Shown: one piece after another, positions 40,975 through 50,342 of the stretch
How positions within the stretch are numbered: position 1 is the first letter of the stretch
Layout of the letters: each line of letters opens with the position of its first letter
NCBI GenBank assembly: GCA_050291725.1
Contig: JBNKKH010000009.1
Location: forward strand, 145,910 to 209,909
Direction: 5' to 3'
Source: JAAGZL01 sp050291725
GTDB lineage: Bacteria > Pseudomonadota > Gammaproteobacteria > Chromatiales > Chromatiaceae
DNA: 64,000 bases
Translations under genes and position numbers: made by a program
The notes under the pieces: generated by a model
The model's input: only the letters and a program-made list of their open reading frames with translations
What the model was told of the DNA's origin: nothing
The model's database searches: none

Positions 40975-41676
40975 GTGGATTATCCCCTTGTCATAGCCTT
41001 TGTCGTAGGCTTTTTTAGTACCGCCCACTGTTTAAGTATGTGCGGCAGCATTATGGGTGCCTTGACCTTGAGCCTACCCACAGAGATTCGCGAAGGTATG
41101 GGCCGTTTTCTGCTGTTCGTGGTGCTGTATAACCTGGGACGGGTGTTGACCTACGTTTTTATGGGCGTGCTAATCGGCTTTACCGGCCAGTTGCTGGGGG
41201 ACAGTCTGCAAGGAGAGGCCTGGAGACAGGTTGCCAGTGTAGTGGCGGCGATAACAATAATTCTGATCGGACTCTATCTGACGGGCTGGATTCCTATTTT
41301 GCGTAATATGGACCGCCTAGGTGGGGGTCTGTGGAAGTTTTTAGAGCCAATCGGACGCAGACTGCTGCCAGTTAGGACGCCGCAAGCGGCCTTTGTCTCC
41401 GGTCTTATTTGGGGCTGGCTGCCGTGTGGCCTAGTCTATTATGCTCTGATCCTGGCTCTGCCCCTAAGTGATCCCATAATGAGCGGCCTTTTTATGTTGG
41501 TGTTTGGCCTGGGGACGCTGCCGGTAATGCTAGGAACGGCCATATTTGCTGGTACTTTGGCGCGATTAGGTAGAAATGTAAGGCTGAGGCAGGCAGCAGG
41601 GGTAGTGGTTATTTTGGTTGGGGTTATCGGGCTACTTTTCGGAGCTGATGTTTTTTTGGTACCATTGGCCAGCTAA
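40975..41676 (+). CDS. TauE/SafE-type sulfite exporter family protein (cytochrome-biogenesis-linked type)
   Basis: 233 residues with six to seven membrane segments, starting at a GTG. The motif STAHCLSMCGSIMG near residue 20 (HCxxMCG) and WGWLPCGLVYYALILALPL near 140 (PCG) are typical of the DsbD_2/TauE-like family often next to cbb3 oxidase genes. Substrate is uncertain: copper, sulfite and heme-related roles are all proposed for relatives. The fnr and cco genes that usually adjoin it are not in the window. It precedes a regulator gene by 35 bp. Confidence 0.8.
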   Translation: MDYPLVIAFVVGFFSTAHCLSMCGSIMGALTLSLPTEIREGMGRFLLFVVLYNLGRVLTYVFMGVLIGFTGQLLGDSLQGEAWRQVASVVAAITIILIGLYLTGWIPILRNMDRLGGGLWKFLEPIGRRLLPVRTPQAAFVSGLIWGWLPCGLVYYALILALPLSDPIMSGLFMLVFGLGTLPVMLGTAIFAGTLARLGRNVRLRQAAGVVVILVGVIGLLFGADVFLVPLAS

Positions 41677-41711
41677 TCCATAAAATACTATAAAGAAGTG
41701 TAGGTGCGGAT

Positions 41712-42644
41712 ATGATTAGAGGTAAGAGTCCATCACTGTTGGAAGTGACCAATGCAGCAAGGGTGGTTGCTGCGACCGGCGTTAATACCATTTTGCGCGG
41801 CGAGATCGGCACAGGTAGAGAGTTGCTGGCGAGGTTTATCCATGCTCATAGCTCCAGATATAATCAACCTTTTGTATCGGTTAATTGCGCATCCATTCCT
41901 GAAGGGCAGGTAGAGTCTCTGCTATTTGGTTTTACCGATGATGGGGCTGCAGAGGAGCATAAGGGGTATCTTGAGTCAGCAACAGATGGAACCCTCTACC
42001 TGAGTGAGGTTGAACAGCTGCCGCTGGATGTGCAGGCAAAGCTGCTGCTCTTCTTGAAATCTGGCGAGCTATTTCGAGCCGGTTCTCCCAAGCCAATCAA
42101 GCTGGATGTCCGGCTCGTGGTGGCCAGTGAGGCTGATCTTGGAGTTGAGGTTGAGCGAGGCAATTTCCGCCAAGACCTCTACTATCACTTGAATGTGGTC
42201 CCATTGATGCTGCCGGCCTTGAGAGAGCGTCAGGGCGATGTCTCCATACTGTTGGGTCATTTTGTAAGTCTGTTTTCTGCACGCCACGGTTCTAAGTCAC
42301 CGCATTTTTCCAAGGCGGCTCTGGGGGTTTTAAAGAGCTACTCCTGGCCGGGTAATGTCAGCGAATTGAGAAATCTGTGTGAACGCCTAGTTATTCTGCT
42401 GCCAGGACAAGAGGTGGGGGTGCAGAATCTTCCACAGGAGTTCCGAGTAGAGCAGGTGGTCGAAGATATGTCGGACACGGTGGTGAAATTGCCGCCTGAA
42501 GGTATTTCTTTGGCTGGGGTCGAGGAGAGCCTTATAAGACAAGCTCTTGAGCTTGCCAAAGGCAATCAGAGTAAGGCAGCCAGGCTGCTAGGGATAAGCC
42601 GTGACACCTTGCTCTATAGATTGAAAAAGTTTGCAATAAACTAA
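41712..42644 (+). CDS. Degenerate sigma-54 activator-like regulator with Fis-type HTH
   Basis: 310 residues: AAA+ domain (about 20-240) and C-terminal Fis-type helix-turn-helix (GNQSKAARLLGISRDTLLYRLKKF), no receiver domain. Overall it aligns with NtrC-type activators, but key positions are changed. Walker A reads GEIGTGRE with Arg36 in place of Lys. The GAFTGA loop is replaced by the stretch LLFGFTDDGAAEEHKGYLE. Walker B is LYLSEVE with Ser98 for Asp. The second arginine finger is lost (DLYYHLNV). ATP hydrolysis and sigma-54 contact are therefore doubtful. It could act as a non-hydrolytic DNA-binding regulator. Confidence 0.8.
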   Translation: MIRGKSPSLLEVTNAARVVAATGVNTILRGEIGTGRELLARFIHAHSSRYNQPFVSVNCASIPEGQVESLLFGFTDDGAAEEHKGYLESATDGTLYLSEVEQLPLDVQAKLLLFLKSGELFRAGSPKPIKLDVRLVVASEADLGVEVERGNFRQDLYYHLNVVPLMLPALRERQGDVSILLGHFVSLFSARHGSKSPHFSKAALGVLKSYSWPGNVSELRNLCERLVILLPGQEVGVQNLPQEFRVEQVVEDMSDTVVKLPPEGISLAGVEESLIRQALELAKGNQSKAARLLGISRDTLLYRLKKFAIN

Positions 42645-42694
42645 CTTGATCCATATAGCCACTAGCCTAATTGCACTGTCTCGAATAGAGTCTC

Positions 42695-44446
42695 ATGCAG
42701 GATAGAAGCGGCCTCAAAACCTATCTGCGATTGCTGTCGTATGTTCGCCCATACGTGCCGGCGTTTCTGGTTAGTGTTGTTGGGTTCATGTTGTTCGCCT
42801 GGACCATGCCTGCCTTTGCCAAGCTAATTGAGTGGTTTGTGGAAGGCTTGCAGGGTGGAGATGAAAAATATCTTTACTACGTGCCAATGCTGGCAGTTGC
42901 CATCGCACTGTTTCGTGGAGTTGGCTTCTATCTTGGTAACTACTTCCTGGCTAAGGTCTCCTTCGGGGTAGTGCACGACCTCAGGGTTGACCTATTCAAT
43001 AAACTTCTGGAGTTGCCTAACTACTACTACGATAGGAATAACTCTGGGCATCTAATTTCCAGGATCACCTATAACGTAACCCTGGTTACCACTGCGGCAA
43101 CAGATTCCGTCAAAACAGTTATCAGAGAAGGATTGACCATAATTTTCGTTCTCGGGTACCTGCTGTTTTCAAATTGGAAGCTTACCCTGGTTTTCCTGGT
43201 GGTTATGGCCATTATGGCGGTTATTGTCTCTTTTGTGGGCAAGAAGCTGCGTAAGCTGAGCCACAAGATTCAGGACGCCATGGGAGATGTAACCCATGTG
43301 GCATCAGAGACCATAAGCGGTAATCAGGTGGTGCGCAGTTATGGCGGTGAAGAGTATGAAAAGAAGCGTTTTTTCAAAGCCAGTATGAATAATCTGCGCC
43401 AAAATATGAAAATGGTGCGGGTAACCGCCGTTAATACGCCGGTGTTGCAGTTTTTAGTTATTTTATCTGTAGCGATCATTATGTTTCTAGTGCTGCAGAT
43501 GCGGGCTACCGGTACAGTTGCAGAACTGGTGGCCTTTGTAATGGCGGCTACTATGATGCCTAAGCCAATACGCCAGTTAAGTGAGGTCTACGGAAATATC
43601 CAAAAAGGCATCGCCGCTTGTGAGAATATCTTTGAGCAGATCGATGAAGATGTGGAAGAAGATAACGGCACTGTAGAAACAGATAGGGCTGTTGGTAGCA
43701 TCAGATTCAATGAGGTTGAATTTAGCTACCAAGGATCTGAGCAAAAGGTCCTGCAAGGGATTAATTTGGAGATTAACCCTGGCGAGACAGTTGCCTTTGT
43801 TGGTCGCTCCGGCAGTGGTAAAACCACTATCACTAATCTGTTGTTGCGTTTTTATACCCCAACCTCAGGCGAGATACTGGTAGACGGGACTCCTATTCAG
43901 GATTATAAGTTGCGCAACCTGCGCGGGCAGATCGCACTGGTCAGTCAGAATACAACCCTATTCAACGATACGGTTGCGCGCAATATTGCCTATGGATCGC
44001 TAGTTGATCGAGATGAGTCCAAGATCAGACAGGCTGCCGAAGCGGCCCACGCTTTGGAGTTCGTTGAGCGGATGGATAGTGGTCTGGATACCCTAATTGG
44101 CGAGGATGGGGTTTTGCTCTCTGGTGGCCAGCGCCAGCGTTTGGCGATAGCTCGTGCCTTCCTGAAGGATGCGCCGATACTGATTTTGGATGAGGCTACA
44201 TCAGCCCTGGATGCTGAATCAGAAGGTAAGATCCAAGAGGCGCTAAAACATCTCACTCAGGGACGTACAACCCTGGTTGTGGCCCATCGGCTCTCTACGA
44301 TCGAGGGGGCAGACCGGATTGTTGTGCTGAAAGATGGCCGCATTATAGAAAGCGGTAAGCATGACGAGCTGTTGGCCTTGAATGGTGAATATACATCTCT
44401 GTATAAGACCCAGTTTGAGTCTCAGAATTCGGTTGAATCAAACTAG
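42695..44446 (+). CDS. msbA: Lipid A export ATP-binding/permease MsbA
   Basis: Flips lipid A-core to the periplasmic face of the inner membrane. 583 residues, half-transporter. Six membrane segments fill about residues 1-320; the nucleotide-binding domain carries Walker A GRSGSGKTT, signature LSGGQRQR, and LILDEATSALD. The long coupling helix and YEKKRFFKA segment match MsbA. lpxK is not next to it in this window. Confidence 0.92.
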   Translation: MQDRSGLKTYLRLLSYVRPYVPAFLVSVVGFMLFAWTMPAFAKLIEWFVEGLQGGDEKYLYYVPMLAVAIALFRGVGFYLGNYFLAKVSFGVVHDLRVDLFNKLLELPNYYYDRNNSGHLISRITYNVTLVTTAATDSVKTVIREGLTIIFVLGYLLFSNWKLTLVFLVVMAIMAVIVSFVGKKLRKLSHKIQDAMGDVTHVASETISGNQVVRSYGGEEYEKKRFFKASMNNLRQNMKMVRVTAVNTPVLQFLVILSVAIIMFLVLQMRATGTVAELVAFVMAATMMPKPIRQLSEVYGNIQKGIAACENIFEQIDEDVEEDNGTVETDRAVGSIRFNEVEFSYQGSEQKVLQGINLEINPGETVAFVGRSGSGKTTITNLLLRFYTPTSGEILVDGTPIQDYKLRNLRGQIALVSQNTTLFNDTVARNIAYGSLVDRDESKIRQAAEAAHALEFVERMDSGLDTLIGEDGVLLSGGQRQRLAIARAFLKDAPILILDEATSALDAESEGKIQEALKHLTQGRTTLVVAHRLSTIEGADRIVVLKDGRIIESGKHDELLALNGEYTSLYKTQFESQNSVESN

Positions 44447-45235
44447 ATATTTAGACCAATCTTCGTCCATATCTCCGAACACAAAGAAATCAGGGTTTAG
44501 TACTGACTCTTTGCTGTTGTAGCGTAGTGGGTGCATGCTGGTGTCAGTGATCTTCCCGCCTGCGGCCTCCACAATGGCTTGGGCTGCGCCAGTATCCCAC
44601 TCAGATGTAGGTCCTAGCCGCGGGTAAATATCTGCCAACCCTTCTGCTACCAGGCAAGATTTTAACGAGCTGCCCATGCTGACGATCTCGTGCTCACCCA
44701 GGTTTTCCAGGTAACGCTTCAGGCTCTCTCCTGCGTGTGAGCGGCTGCCGGCTACTTTTATTGGAGTGCCGTGCTTAGGTTTTACTGATATTGGCTCTGC
44801 TGCGCAGTCCGGCAGTTGCTTGAATGCGCCAATATCTGTTGAGGCGTAATAGGTGATCTTTGATACTGGTACATATATAACGCCGAGGATAGGCCGTTGG
44901 TTATCTATAAGAGCAATGTTGACGGTAAATTCCCCATTGCGCTTGACGAACTCTTTGGTCCCGTCCAGCGGATCTACCAACCAGTAGCGATCCCACTCTT
45001 TACGTATGGAGAATGGGATAGTTGCAGACTCTTCAGACAGGATGGGTACTTCTGGTGTTAACTTTAGTAAGCAGTCGGTAATGTGATTGTGGGCGGCTAG
45101 ATCTGCTTCAGTTAGAGGAGAAAGGTCTGATTTCTCATATACAGAAAAATCGGTCCCATAGATATTTAGAATTACCTCTCCCGCCTGTTTGGCAATATCA
45201 ATAATCTTGTCTATTGGAGGTAGTTGGTTGTTCAT
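44438..45235 (-). CDS. cysQ: 3'(2'),5'-bisphosphate nucleotidase CysQ
   Basis: Degrades 3'-phosphoadenosine 5'-phosphate, the by-product of PAPS use. 265 residues from the ATG at 45235; the TTG at 45274 is less likely. Metal-site motifs: SEESATIP, WLVDPLDGTKEFVKRNGEF and TSEWDTGAAQAIVEAAGG. Its 3' end overlaps msbA's by 9 bp on the opposite strand. A nearby cysC (61 kb) would supply the same PAPS pool. Confidence 0.94.
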   Translation of the reverse strand: MNNQLPPIDKIIDIAKQAGEVILNIYGTDFSVYEKSDLSPLTEADLAAHNHITDCLLKLTPEVPILSEESATIPFSIRKEWDRYWLVDPLDGTKEFVKRNGEFTVNIALIDNQRPILGVIYVPVSKITYYASTDIGAFKQLPDCAAEPISVKPKHGTPIKVAGSRSHAGESLKRYLENLGEHEIVSMGSSLKSCLVAEGLADIYPRLGPTSEWDTGAAQAIVEAAGGKITDTSMHPLRYNSKESVLNPDFFVFGDMDEDWSKYLV

Positions 45236-45306
45236 GGGGTCAGCAGTGTTATATATAAAATGAGAAAAGTCCAATCTCTGCTAAGCGAATTATCTGGCGA
45301 AAAATG

Positions 45307-45852
45307 CTAACTATTCTGGAGAATTTCTCTTACCAGAAAGATTGCAGCAATAGAGCGAGCCTCAGTGAAGTCGTCTTGCTGTAGCAGTTTATCTATCTCT
45401 TTGATCTTCCAGGGAACCACCTCAATCTCTTCCGGCTCATCGCCAAGTATCTTATTTACGTAAAGATCGCGGGCGAGCACTATGTGGGTATAGTGGCTCA
45501 GGTATCCCGGAGCAATAGAAAAGGAGTGGATATGTTCTAGCTTATTGGCGCCGTATCCTATCTCTTCCTGGATCTCCCGGTCAGCTGCCTCCAGCAGATC
45601 CTCACCCTCTTCGATATGACCTTTAGGGAAGGCCAGTTCGTAGCGGTCTGTGCCGGCAGCGTACTCCCTGATTAGCAGAACAGTATCGTCATCGAGTAGG
45701 GGTACGATTAATACCGCCCCCTGTTTTGATCCGACGATACACTGGTATTTGCGCTGCTGCCCGTTAGCAAACTCAAGATCTATCTCTTCAATGTTGAATA
45801 CGCCAGTGTGGATAATGCGGCGGCGTGAATTGATGTTGGGTTTTTTACTCAT
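45307..45852 (-). CDS. nudE: ADP compounds hydrolase NudE
   Basis: Nudix hydrolase active on ADP-ribose, AP3A and NADH. 181 residues. The Nudix box GHIEEGEDLLEAADREIQEE reads G-x5-E-x7-R-E-x2-E-E, complete. N-terminal SRRRIIHTGVFNIEEIDLEFANGQ is the NudE type. It forms the usual cysQ-nudE pair and is divergent from yrfG. Confidence 0.93.
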   Translation of the reverse strand: MSKKPNINSRRRIIHTGVFNIEEIDLEFANGQQRKYQCIVGSKQGAVLIVPLLDDDTVLLIREYAAGTDRYELAFPKGHIEEGEDLLEAADREIQEEIGYGANKLEHIHSFSIAPGYLSHYTHIVLARDLYVNKILGDEPEEIEVVPWKIKEIDKLLQQDDFTEARSIAAIFLVREILQNS

Positions 45853-45926
45853 AATGCTTCCGTAACATGCTTTAATCAGTATAGTGTACCTTCAATTTTT
45901 TATTTTGAGACAAAGAAAAGACGCTT

Positions 45927-46583
45927 ATGATCGATTGGGCAGATATCGATACACTGTTTCTCGACATGGATGGCACCTTGCTGGATCTCCATTTTGATAA
46001 CTATTTCTGGTTAGAGCATGTACCTAAAAGATATGCAGAGGCGAGAGATATAACTCTGGAGGAGTCCAAGCAGGAGTTGTTGGCCCGCTATGAAGATGTT
46101 GAGGGGAGCCTTGAGTGGTACTGCGTAGACCACTGGAGTCGGGAACTGGGGCTAGATATTGTGCTGTTGAAACAGGAGGTGGATCATCTCATCGCGGTAC
46201 ATCCCCATGTGGCGGATTTTCTGGACGCGATGCGTAGTTTAGGCAAAATGGTGCTACTGGTCACGAATGCCCACCAGAAATCTTTGGCTCTGAAGCTTGA
46301 GCGAACCCAACTGGGAGGCCATTTTGATAGGGTGATCTGTTCCCACGATTTGGGATACCCCAAAGAGTCTCAGGAATTTTGGCAAAGGTTGGAGCAGGTG
46401 GAGCAGTTTCAGAAAGCGAGAACACTCTTCGTGGATGATAGTATCTCGGTTCTGCGTTCAGCTGAGCGCTACGGAATAGAGCACCTGCTGATGATACTGC
46501 AGCCGGATACCAAGGGGCCGCTGAAGGATGCGCAACATTTTCCCGCTATCCACAACTTTTCCGAGATAATGCCGGCTACTTAG
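45927..46583 (+). CDS. yrfG: GMP/IMP nucleotidase YrfG
   Basis: HAD-superfamily 5'-nucleotidase. 218 residues with motif I LFLDMDGTLLDL, motif II VTNAH, a lysine in YPKESQEFWQ, and motif IV FVDDSISVLRSAE. The nudE-yrfG divergent pair is conserved in Gammaproteobacteria and supports the call. It converges with and overlaps the next gene by 8 bp. Confidence 0.92.
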   Translation: MIDWADIDTLFLDMDGTLLDLHFDNYFWLEHVPKRYAEARDITLEESKQELLARYEDVEGSLEWYCVDHWSRELGLDIVLLKQEVDHLIAVHPHVADFLDAMRSLGKMVLLVTNAHQKSLALKLERTQLGGHFDRVICSHDLGYPKESQEFWQRLEQVEQFQKARTLFVDDSISVLRSAERYGIEHLLMILQPDTKGPLKDAQHFPAIHNFSEIMPAT

Positions 46584-46962
46584 ATGGGTAGTTGCCCCAT
46601 TTTTTGAAGCGCTTTTTGCAGTATTTCAACAGCTGTTGGTAATTTTTGAAGTGGAGTTCAAACCCCTCTTCCGCCGGCACGTCGAATTCGCACCAGTCAT
46701 TCGCATAGTCACGGCAGATCTGAGGTCGAGTCTCATAGATTCCGCAACCACCATCCTGCTGGATATGCTCACACCTGCCTTGAAACAGCAGATACCAATC
46801 TCCTTCATCTTTATAGATTTCAACTCCCTCATGGGAAATCTGCCAAAGAAGATGATCAAAGTCCTCTTTTGAGCGCGGAGCTTCTCCTAGAGCCTCTGTG
46901 GTGTAGGTGCAGCATTTGGTGTTGGTGCAGCGGAAGCACTTGTTTTTGCTCTGTTTAGCCAT
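46576..46962 (-). CDS. YkgJ/YcgN family cysteine-cluster protein
   Basis: 128 residues with conserved cysteines arranged as KCFRCTNTKCC near the start and GGCGIYETRPQICRDYANDWCEFD in the middle, a probable zinc- or iron-chelating site (UPF0153). Two more cysteines are in RCEHI and YCKKRF. The function is not known. It lies between yrfG (convergent) and rhlB (14 bp upstream), on the minus strand, and likely shares the rhlB transcript. Confidence 0.82.
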   Translation of the reverse strand: MAKQSKNKCFRCTNTKCCTYTTEALGEAPRSKEDFDHLLWQISHEGVEIYKDEGDWYLLFQGRCEHIQQDGGCGIYETRPQICRDYANDWCEFDVPAEEGFELHFKNYQQLLKYCKKRFKKWGNYPSK

Positions 46963-46976
46963 GAGAAGGTTGTCTA

Positions 46977-48281
46977 TTAATTAGGTCTTGGTTTGTGTTG
47001 CCTTTTGTTGCGGCCCTTGTTTGCGCCGGGCCTATTTCTATTTTGGCCACCCTTGCCTCTGGCATTGCGACTGCCATGAGCAGGATATTTCCTGCTTTTG
47101 GGATCGATATCTGCCAACAGCTCGGATGTCACTGGCTGCATCTCAATTCTGTGGCCTATATAGCTCTCGATGTCAGGCAGAGAGAAGGAGTAGGTTTCAC
47201 AGGCGAAGCTTATGGCATCACCACTGGCGCCGGCTCTGGCGGTGCGGCCTATTCGATGTACATAGTCTTCTGCATCTTCCGGTAGGTCATAATTTATAAC
47301 ATGACTTACATCCGGTATATGCAGGCCGCGGGCCGCTACGTCTGTTGCAACCAATACCGGAAGGTCGCCGGATTGGAACTCGCCCAGCAGGCGCATACGT
47401 TTTTTCTGCGGGACGTCGCCGGACAGTACTGCTGCGCCAAATCCGTTGCCTTCCAGGAATCCCCATACAATATCTGCTGCGCGTTTGGTATTTACAAAGA
47501 CTATAGTGCGCCTGGGGTCCATGTGGCGTAACAGACCGATAAGAAGAGAGACCTTTTCATCATTGGCGGTCATGTAATAGGTCTGATTTACCTTATCTGC
47601 GGTAATCTTGTCGGTCTCAATTTTAACCTCTTCCGGGTTGTCCATATGTTCATAGGCTAGCTCGGCTACCCGGTAGGATAGGGTGGCGGAGAACAGCATG
47701 CCGAGGCGATCTTGTGGCTTTGGCATGTGCCGCAGCAGATAGCGGATGTCTTTGATAAATCCGAGATCGAACATTCTGTCCGCCTCATCCAATACCATCA
47801 CCTGAACTGCTTTAAGGTTGAACACCCCCTGTTTGAAATAGTCAATAAGGCGGCCCGGAGTGCCAATCAGAATATCAACTCCCTGCTCCAGCTGTTTGCG
47901 CTGTTGTTCGTAGCCGGTGCCACCAAATACCAGGCCAAGCTTGAGGTCGGTATGCTTGCCTAGCAGCTCTGCATCCTTGTGAATCTGGATCGCCAGCTCC
48001 CTAGTTGGGGCTAACATAATGGCCCTGGGCTGGGTTGGTTTTCTCGCTTCAGCGGCAGGGTTATCTATGAGATATTGCATGCATGCCACCAAAAAAGCGG
48101 CGGTCTTTCCCGTCCCTGTTTGGGCTTGGCCAGCTACATCTTTACCTTGGATAGCTATTGGTATGGTTTGGGCTTGAATAGGGGTGCAGTAAGAAAATCC
48201 TGCTTCTTCAATGCCTTGCGTGATTTTTTCATCCAGTTTAAAACTACTGAACTCTATTTTTGTTAAATGCTTTTCTGTCAT
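46977..48281 (-). CDS. rhlB: ATP-dependent RNA helicase RhlB
   Basis: DEAD-box helicase of the RNA degradosome. 434 residues. Motifs: Q motif FSYCTPIQAQTIP, I AQTGTGKT, Ia PTRELA, II VLDEADRMFDLG, III SATL, V TDVAARGLH and VI HRIGRTARAG. A basic, arginine-asparagine-rich tail ends in NKGRNKRQHKPRPN and may contact RNA or RNase E. Divergent from trxA as in E. coli. Confidence 0.94.
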   Translation of the reverse strand: MTEKHLTKIEFSSFKLDEKITQGIEEAGFSYCTPIQAQTIPIAIQGKDVAGQAQTGTGKTAAFLVACMQYLIDNPAAEARKPTQPRAIMLAPTRELAIQIHKDAELLGKHTDLKLGLVFGGTGYEQQRKQLEQGVDILIGTPGRLIDYFKQGVFNLKAVQVMVLDEADRMFDLGFIKDIRYLLRHMPKPQDRLGMLFSATLSYRVAELAYEHMDNPEEVKIETDKITADKVNQTYYMTANDEKVSLLIGLLRHMDPRRTIVFVNTKRAADIVWGFLEGNGFGAAVLSGDVPQKKRMRLLGEFQSGDLPVLVATDVAARGLHIPDVSHVINYDLPEDAEDYVHRIGRTARAGASGDAISFACETYSFSLPDIESYIGHRIEMQPVTSELLADIDPKSRKYPAHGSRNARGKGGQNRNRPGANKGRNKRQHKPRPN

Positions 48282-48442
48282 GGAACGCTAGGATACAGCA
48301 ATTTCTCTGTGGTTGGGACTTGCAATGAGTATTAGTTTCAGATGAAATAAGATTTCAGGCGCTTGGGGAAGAGCGCGTTTCTGGATATATTTTCATTGAT
48401 ACCTCGAATATTACTTTCTTGTGTAGATTTATTAACACGCCG

Positions 48443-48456
48443 GTACGGATCCGTAC
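48443..48456. repeat. Perfect 14-bp palindrome upstream of trxA
   Basis: GTACGGATCCGTAC in the 215-bp divergent region between rhlB and trxA, 41 bp before the trxA start codon. A dimeric regulator site is possible. No regulator can be named. Confidence 0.35.
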
Positions 48457-48496
48457 GTCCAGGCGTAACTACCTAACTAATTTGGAGAAATAGCTT

Positions 48497-48823
48497 GTGA
48501 GTGAGCAGATTGTTCATGTGACGGACGACTCTTTTGAAACTGATGTGCTTCAGTCTGGAGAGCCAGTGCTAATCGACTTTTGGGCAGAGTGGTGTGGTCC
48601 TTGTAAGATGATTGCCCCAGTCCTGGAGGAAGTAGCTGGTAAATATGCCGGCCAGATTAAAATAGCAAAACTTAATATTGATGATAATCCGAATACTCCA
48701 CCACGTTATGGCATCCGCGGTATTCCAACACTGATGCTGTTTAAGAATGGCGAAGTTGAGGCCACTAAGGTGGGAGCAGTTTCTATGTCGCAGCTGACAG
48801 CTTTTATTGATAGCAATATTTAA
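48497..48823 (+). CDS. trxA: Thioredoxin 1
   Basis: Reduces protein disulfides and is a cofactor for several reductases. 108 residues from the GTG at 48497, preceded by GGAG. The active site is WCGPCK (residues 32-37) within LIDFWAEWCGPCKMIAPVL, and the cis-proline is in GIRGIPTLML. It lies between rhlB and rho, the conserved order. Confidence 0.97.
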   Translation: MSEQIVHVTDDSFETDVLQSGEPVLIDFWAEWCGPCKMIAPVLEEVAGKYAGQIKIAKLNIDDNPNTPPRYGIRGIPTLMLFKNGEVEATKVGAVSMSQLTAFIDSNI

Positions 48824-48851
48824 GTATTGCTCTAAACTGCGTAACAAGTAG

Positions 48852-48879
48852 TTGACGCGCTCCAGGAGAGTGCTAGAAT
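48852..48879 (+). promoter_or_regulatory. Promoter upstream of rho
   Basis: TTGACG (48852-48857) and TAGAAT (48874-48879) with 16-bp spacing, in the 204-bp trxA-rho intergenic region. It leaves a leader of about 140 nt, long enough for the autogenous attenuation known for rho in E. coli. Confidence 0.7.
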
Positions 48880-49027
48880 CCAATGATTCGACACACTCCT
48901 GTGAGTGCTGTTTAAAATATAACAGTAACTATCCCAAACAATTCGTTTCCCATAACCAAACGACGTACTCTATCCGAGGCGTGCTTATCCACCTTTCCTG
49001 TATCAATATCAAAATATCGAATAAACC

Positions 49028-50284
49028 ATGAATCTCACCGAACTTAAGAAAAAACCAGTACCAGAATTGGTAGAACTATCCCGAGAAATGAAAATAGATG
49101 GGGTTGGCCGATCCCGCAAGCAAGATCTCATATTTGCAATTCTCAAGGCCCATGCCAAAAAGGGAGAAGATATCTACGGTGATGGAGTACTCGAAATTCT
49201 CCAGGATGGATTTGGTTTCTTACGCTCTGCGGATAGCTCCTATCTGGCGGGGCCGGATGATATCTATGTCTCGCCCAGCCAGATAAGACGATTTAGTCTG
49301 CGTACCGGCGATACCATTGAAGGAAAGATACGCCCCCCCAAAGATGGCGAAAGATATTTTGCGCTGCTCAAGGTTAGTCAGATCAACTTTGATAGCCCGG
49401 ATAATGCTAAAAATAAGATCTTGTTCGAGAATTTTACCCCGCTATTTGCCAATGAGAAGTTTGAGCTGGAGCTGGGTAACGGTAGTACCGAAGATATTAC
49501 AGCCCGCACTATTGAGTTGTGCGCACCTATCGGAAAGGGGCAGCGTGGTTTGATTGTATCGCCTCCTAAGGCGGGTAAGACCATGCTGATGCAGAATATT
49601 GCTCAGTCCATTGCCCACAATCATCCAGAGAGCCATTTAATAGTTCTGCTTATCGATGAGCGTCCAGAAGAGGTAACAGAGATGGCCCGTTCGGTTCGGG
49701 GAGAGGTAATCTCCTCCACCTTTGATGAGCCAGCGGCGCGTCACGTCCAGGTTGCGGAAATGGTAATCGAAAAGGCCAAGCGTTTGGTAGAGCACAAGAA
49801 GGATGTGGTTATCCTATTGGACTCAATTACCCGTCTGGCCCGTGCCTATAACACTGTTATTCCATCATCCGGCAAAGTACTAACCGGTGGTGTGGATGCC
49901 AATGCTCTGCATCGTCCCAAACGTTTCTTTGGTGCTGCGCGTAATGTTGAAGAGGGCGGTAGTCTGACCATTATCGCTACTGCACTGGTTGAAACCGGTT
50001 CCCGTATGGATGATGTTATCTACGAAGAGTTCAAAGGCACCGGCAACATGGAGGTGCATCTGGATCGCCGTATCGCCGAGAAGCGTATCTTTCCTGCCAT
50101 CAATATCAACCGCTCAGGCACTAGACGCGAAGATCTGTTGATGAAGGAGAGTGATCTGCAGAAGATGTGGATTCTGCGGAAGATTCTGCATCCGATGGAT
50201 GAGCTGGCCGCTATGGAATTTCTCTATGACAAGCTCAAAGTCACCAAGACCAATAATGAGTTCTTTGATGCTATGAAGCGTTGA
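49028..50284 (+). CDS. rho: Transcription termination factor Rho
   Basis: Hexameric RNA helicase that ends transcription at Rho-dependent sites. 418 residues. The N-terminal helical domain (MNLTELKKKPVPELVELSRE), the RNA-binding cold-shock-like fold (GDGVLEILQDGFGFLRSADSSY) and Walker A PPKAGKTMLMQ are all present. The Q-loop and R-loop regions (RPKRFFGAARN) look complete. A terminator follows at 50306. Confidence 0.98.
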   Translation: MNLTELKKKPVPELVELSREMKIDGVGRSRKQDLIFAILKAHAKKGEDIYGDGVLEILQDGFGFLRSADSSYLAGPDDIYVSPSQIRRFSLRTGDTIEGKIRPPKDGERYFALLKVSQINFDSPDNAKNKILFENFTPLFANEKFELELGNGSTEDITARTIELCAPIGKGQRGLIVSPPKAGKTMLMQNIAQSIAHNHPESHLIVLLIDERPEEVTEMARSVRGEVISSTFDEPAARHVQVAEMVIEKAKRLVEHKKDVVILLDSITRLARAYNTVIPSSGKVLTGGVDANALHRPKRFFGAARNVEEGGSLTIIATALVETGSRMDDVIYEEFKGTGNMEVHLDRRIAEKRIFPAININRSGTRREDLLMKESDLQKMWILRKILHPMDELAAMEFLYDKLKVTKTNNEFFDAMKR

Positions 50285-50305
50285 TATGATCAACTCTTTT
50301 GCACA

Positions 50306-50336
50306 AAAGGTCATTCCGCAAGGGGTGGCCTTTTTT
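50306..50336 (+). terminator. Rho-independent terminator after rho
   Basis: 12-bp stem with GU pairs, AAAGGTCATTCC (50306-50317) and GGGGTGGCCTTT (50322-50333), tetraloop GCAA, then a T-tract to 50336. Confidence 0.85.
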
Positions 50337-50342
50337 GTTGCT

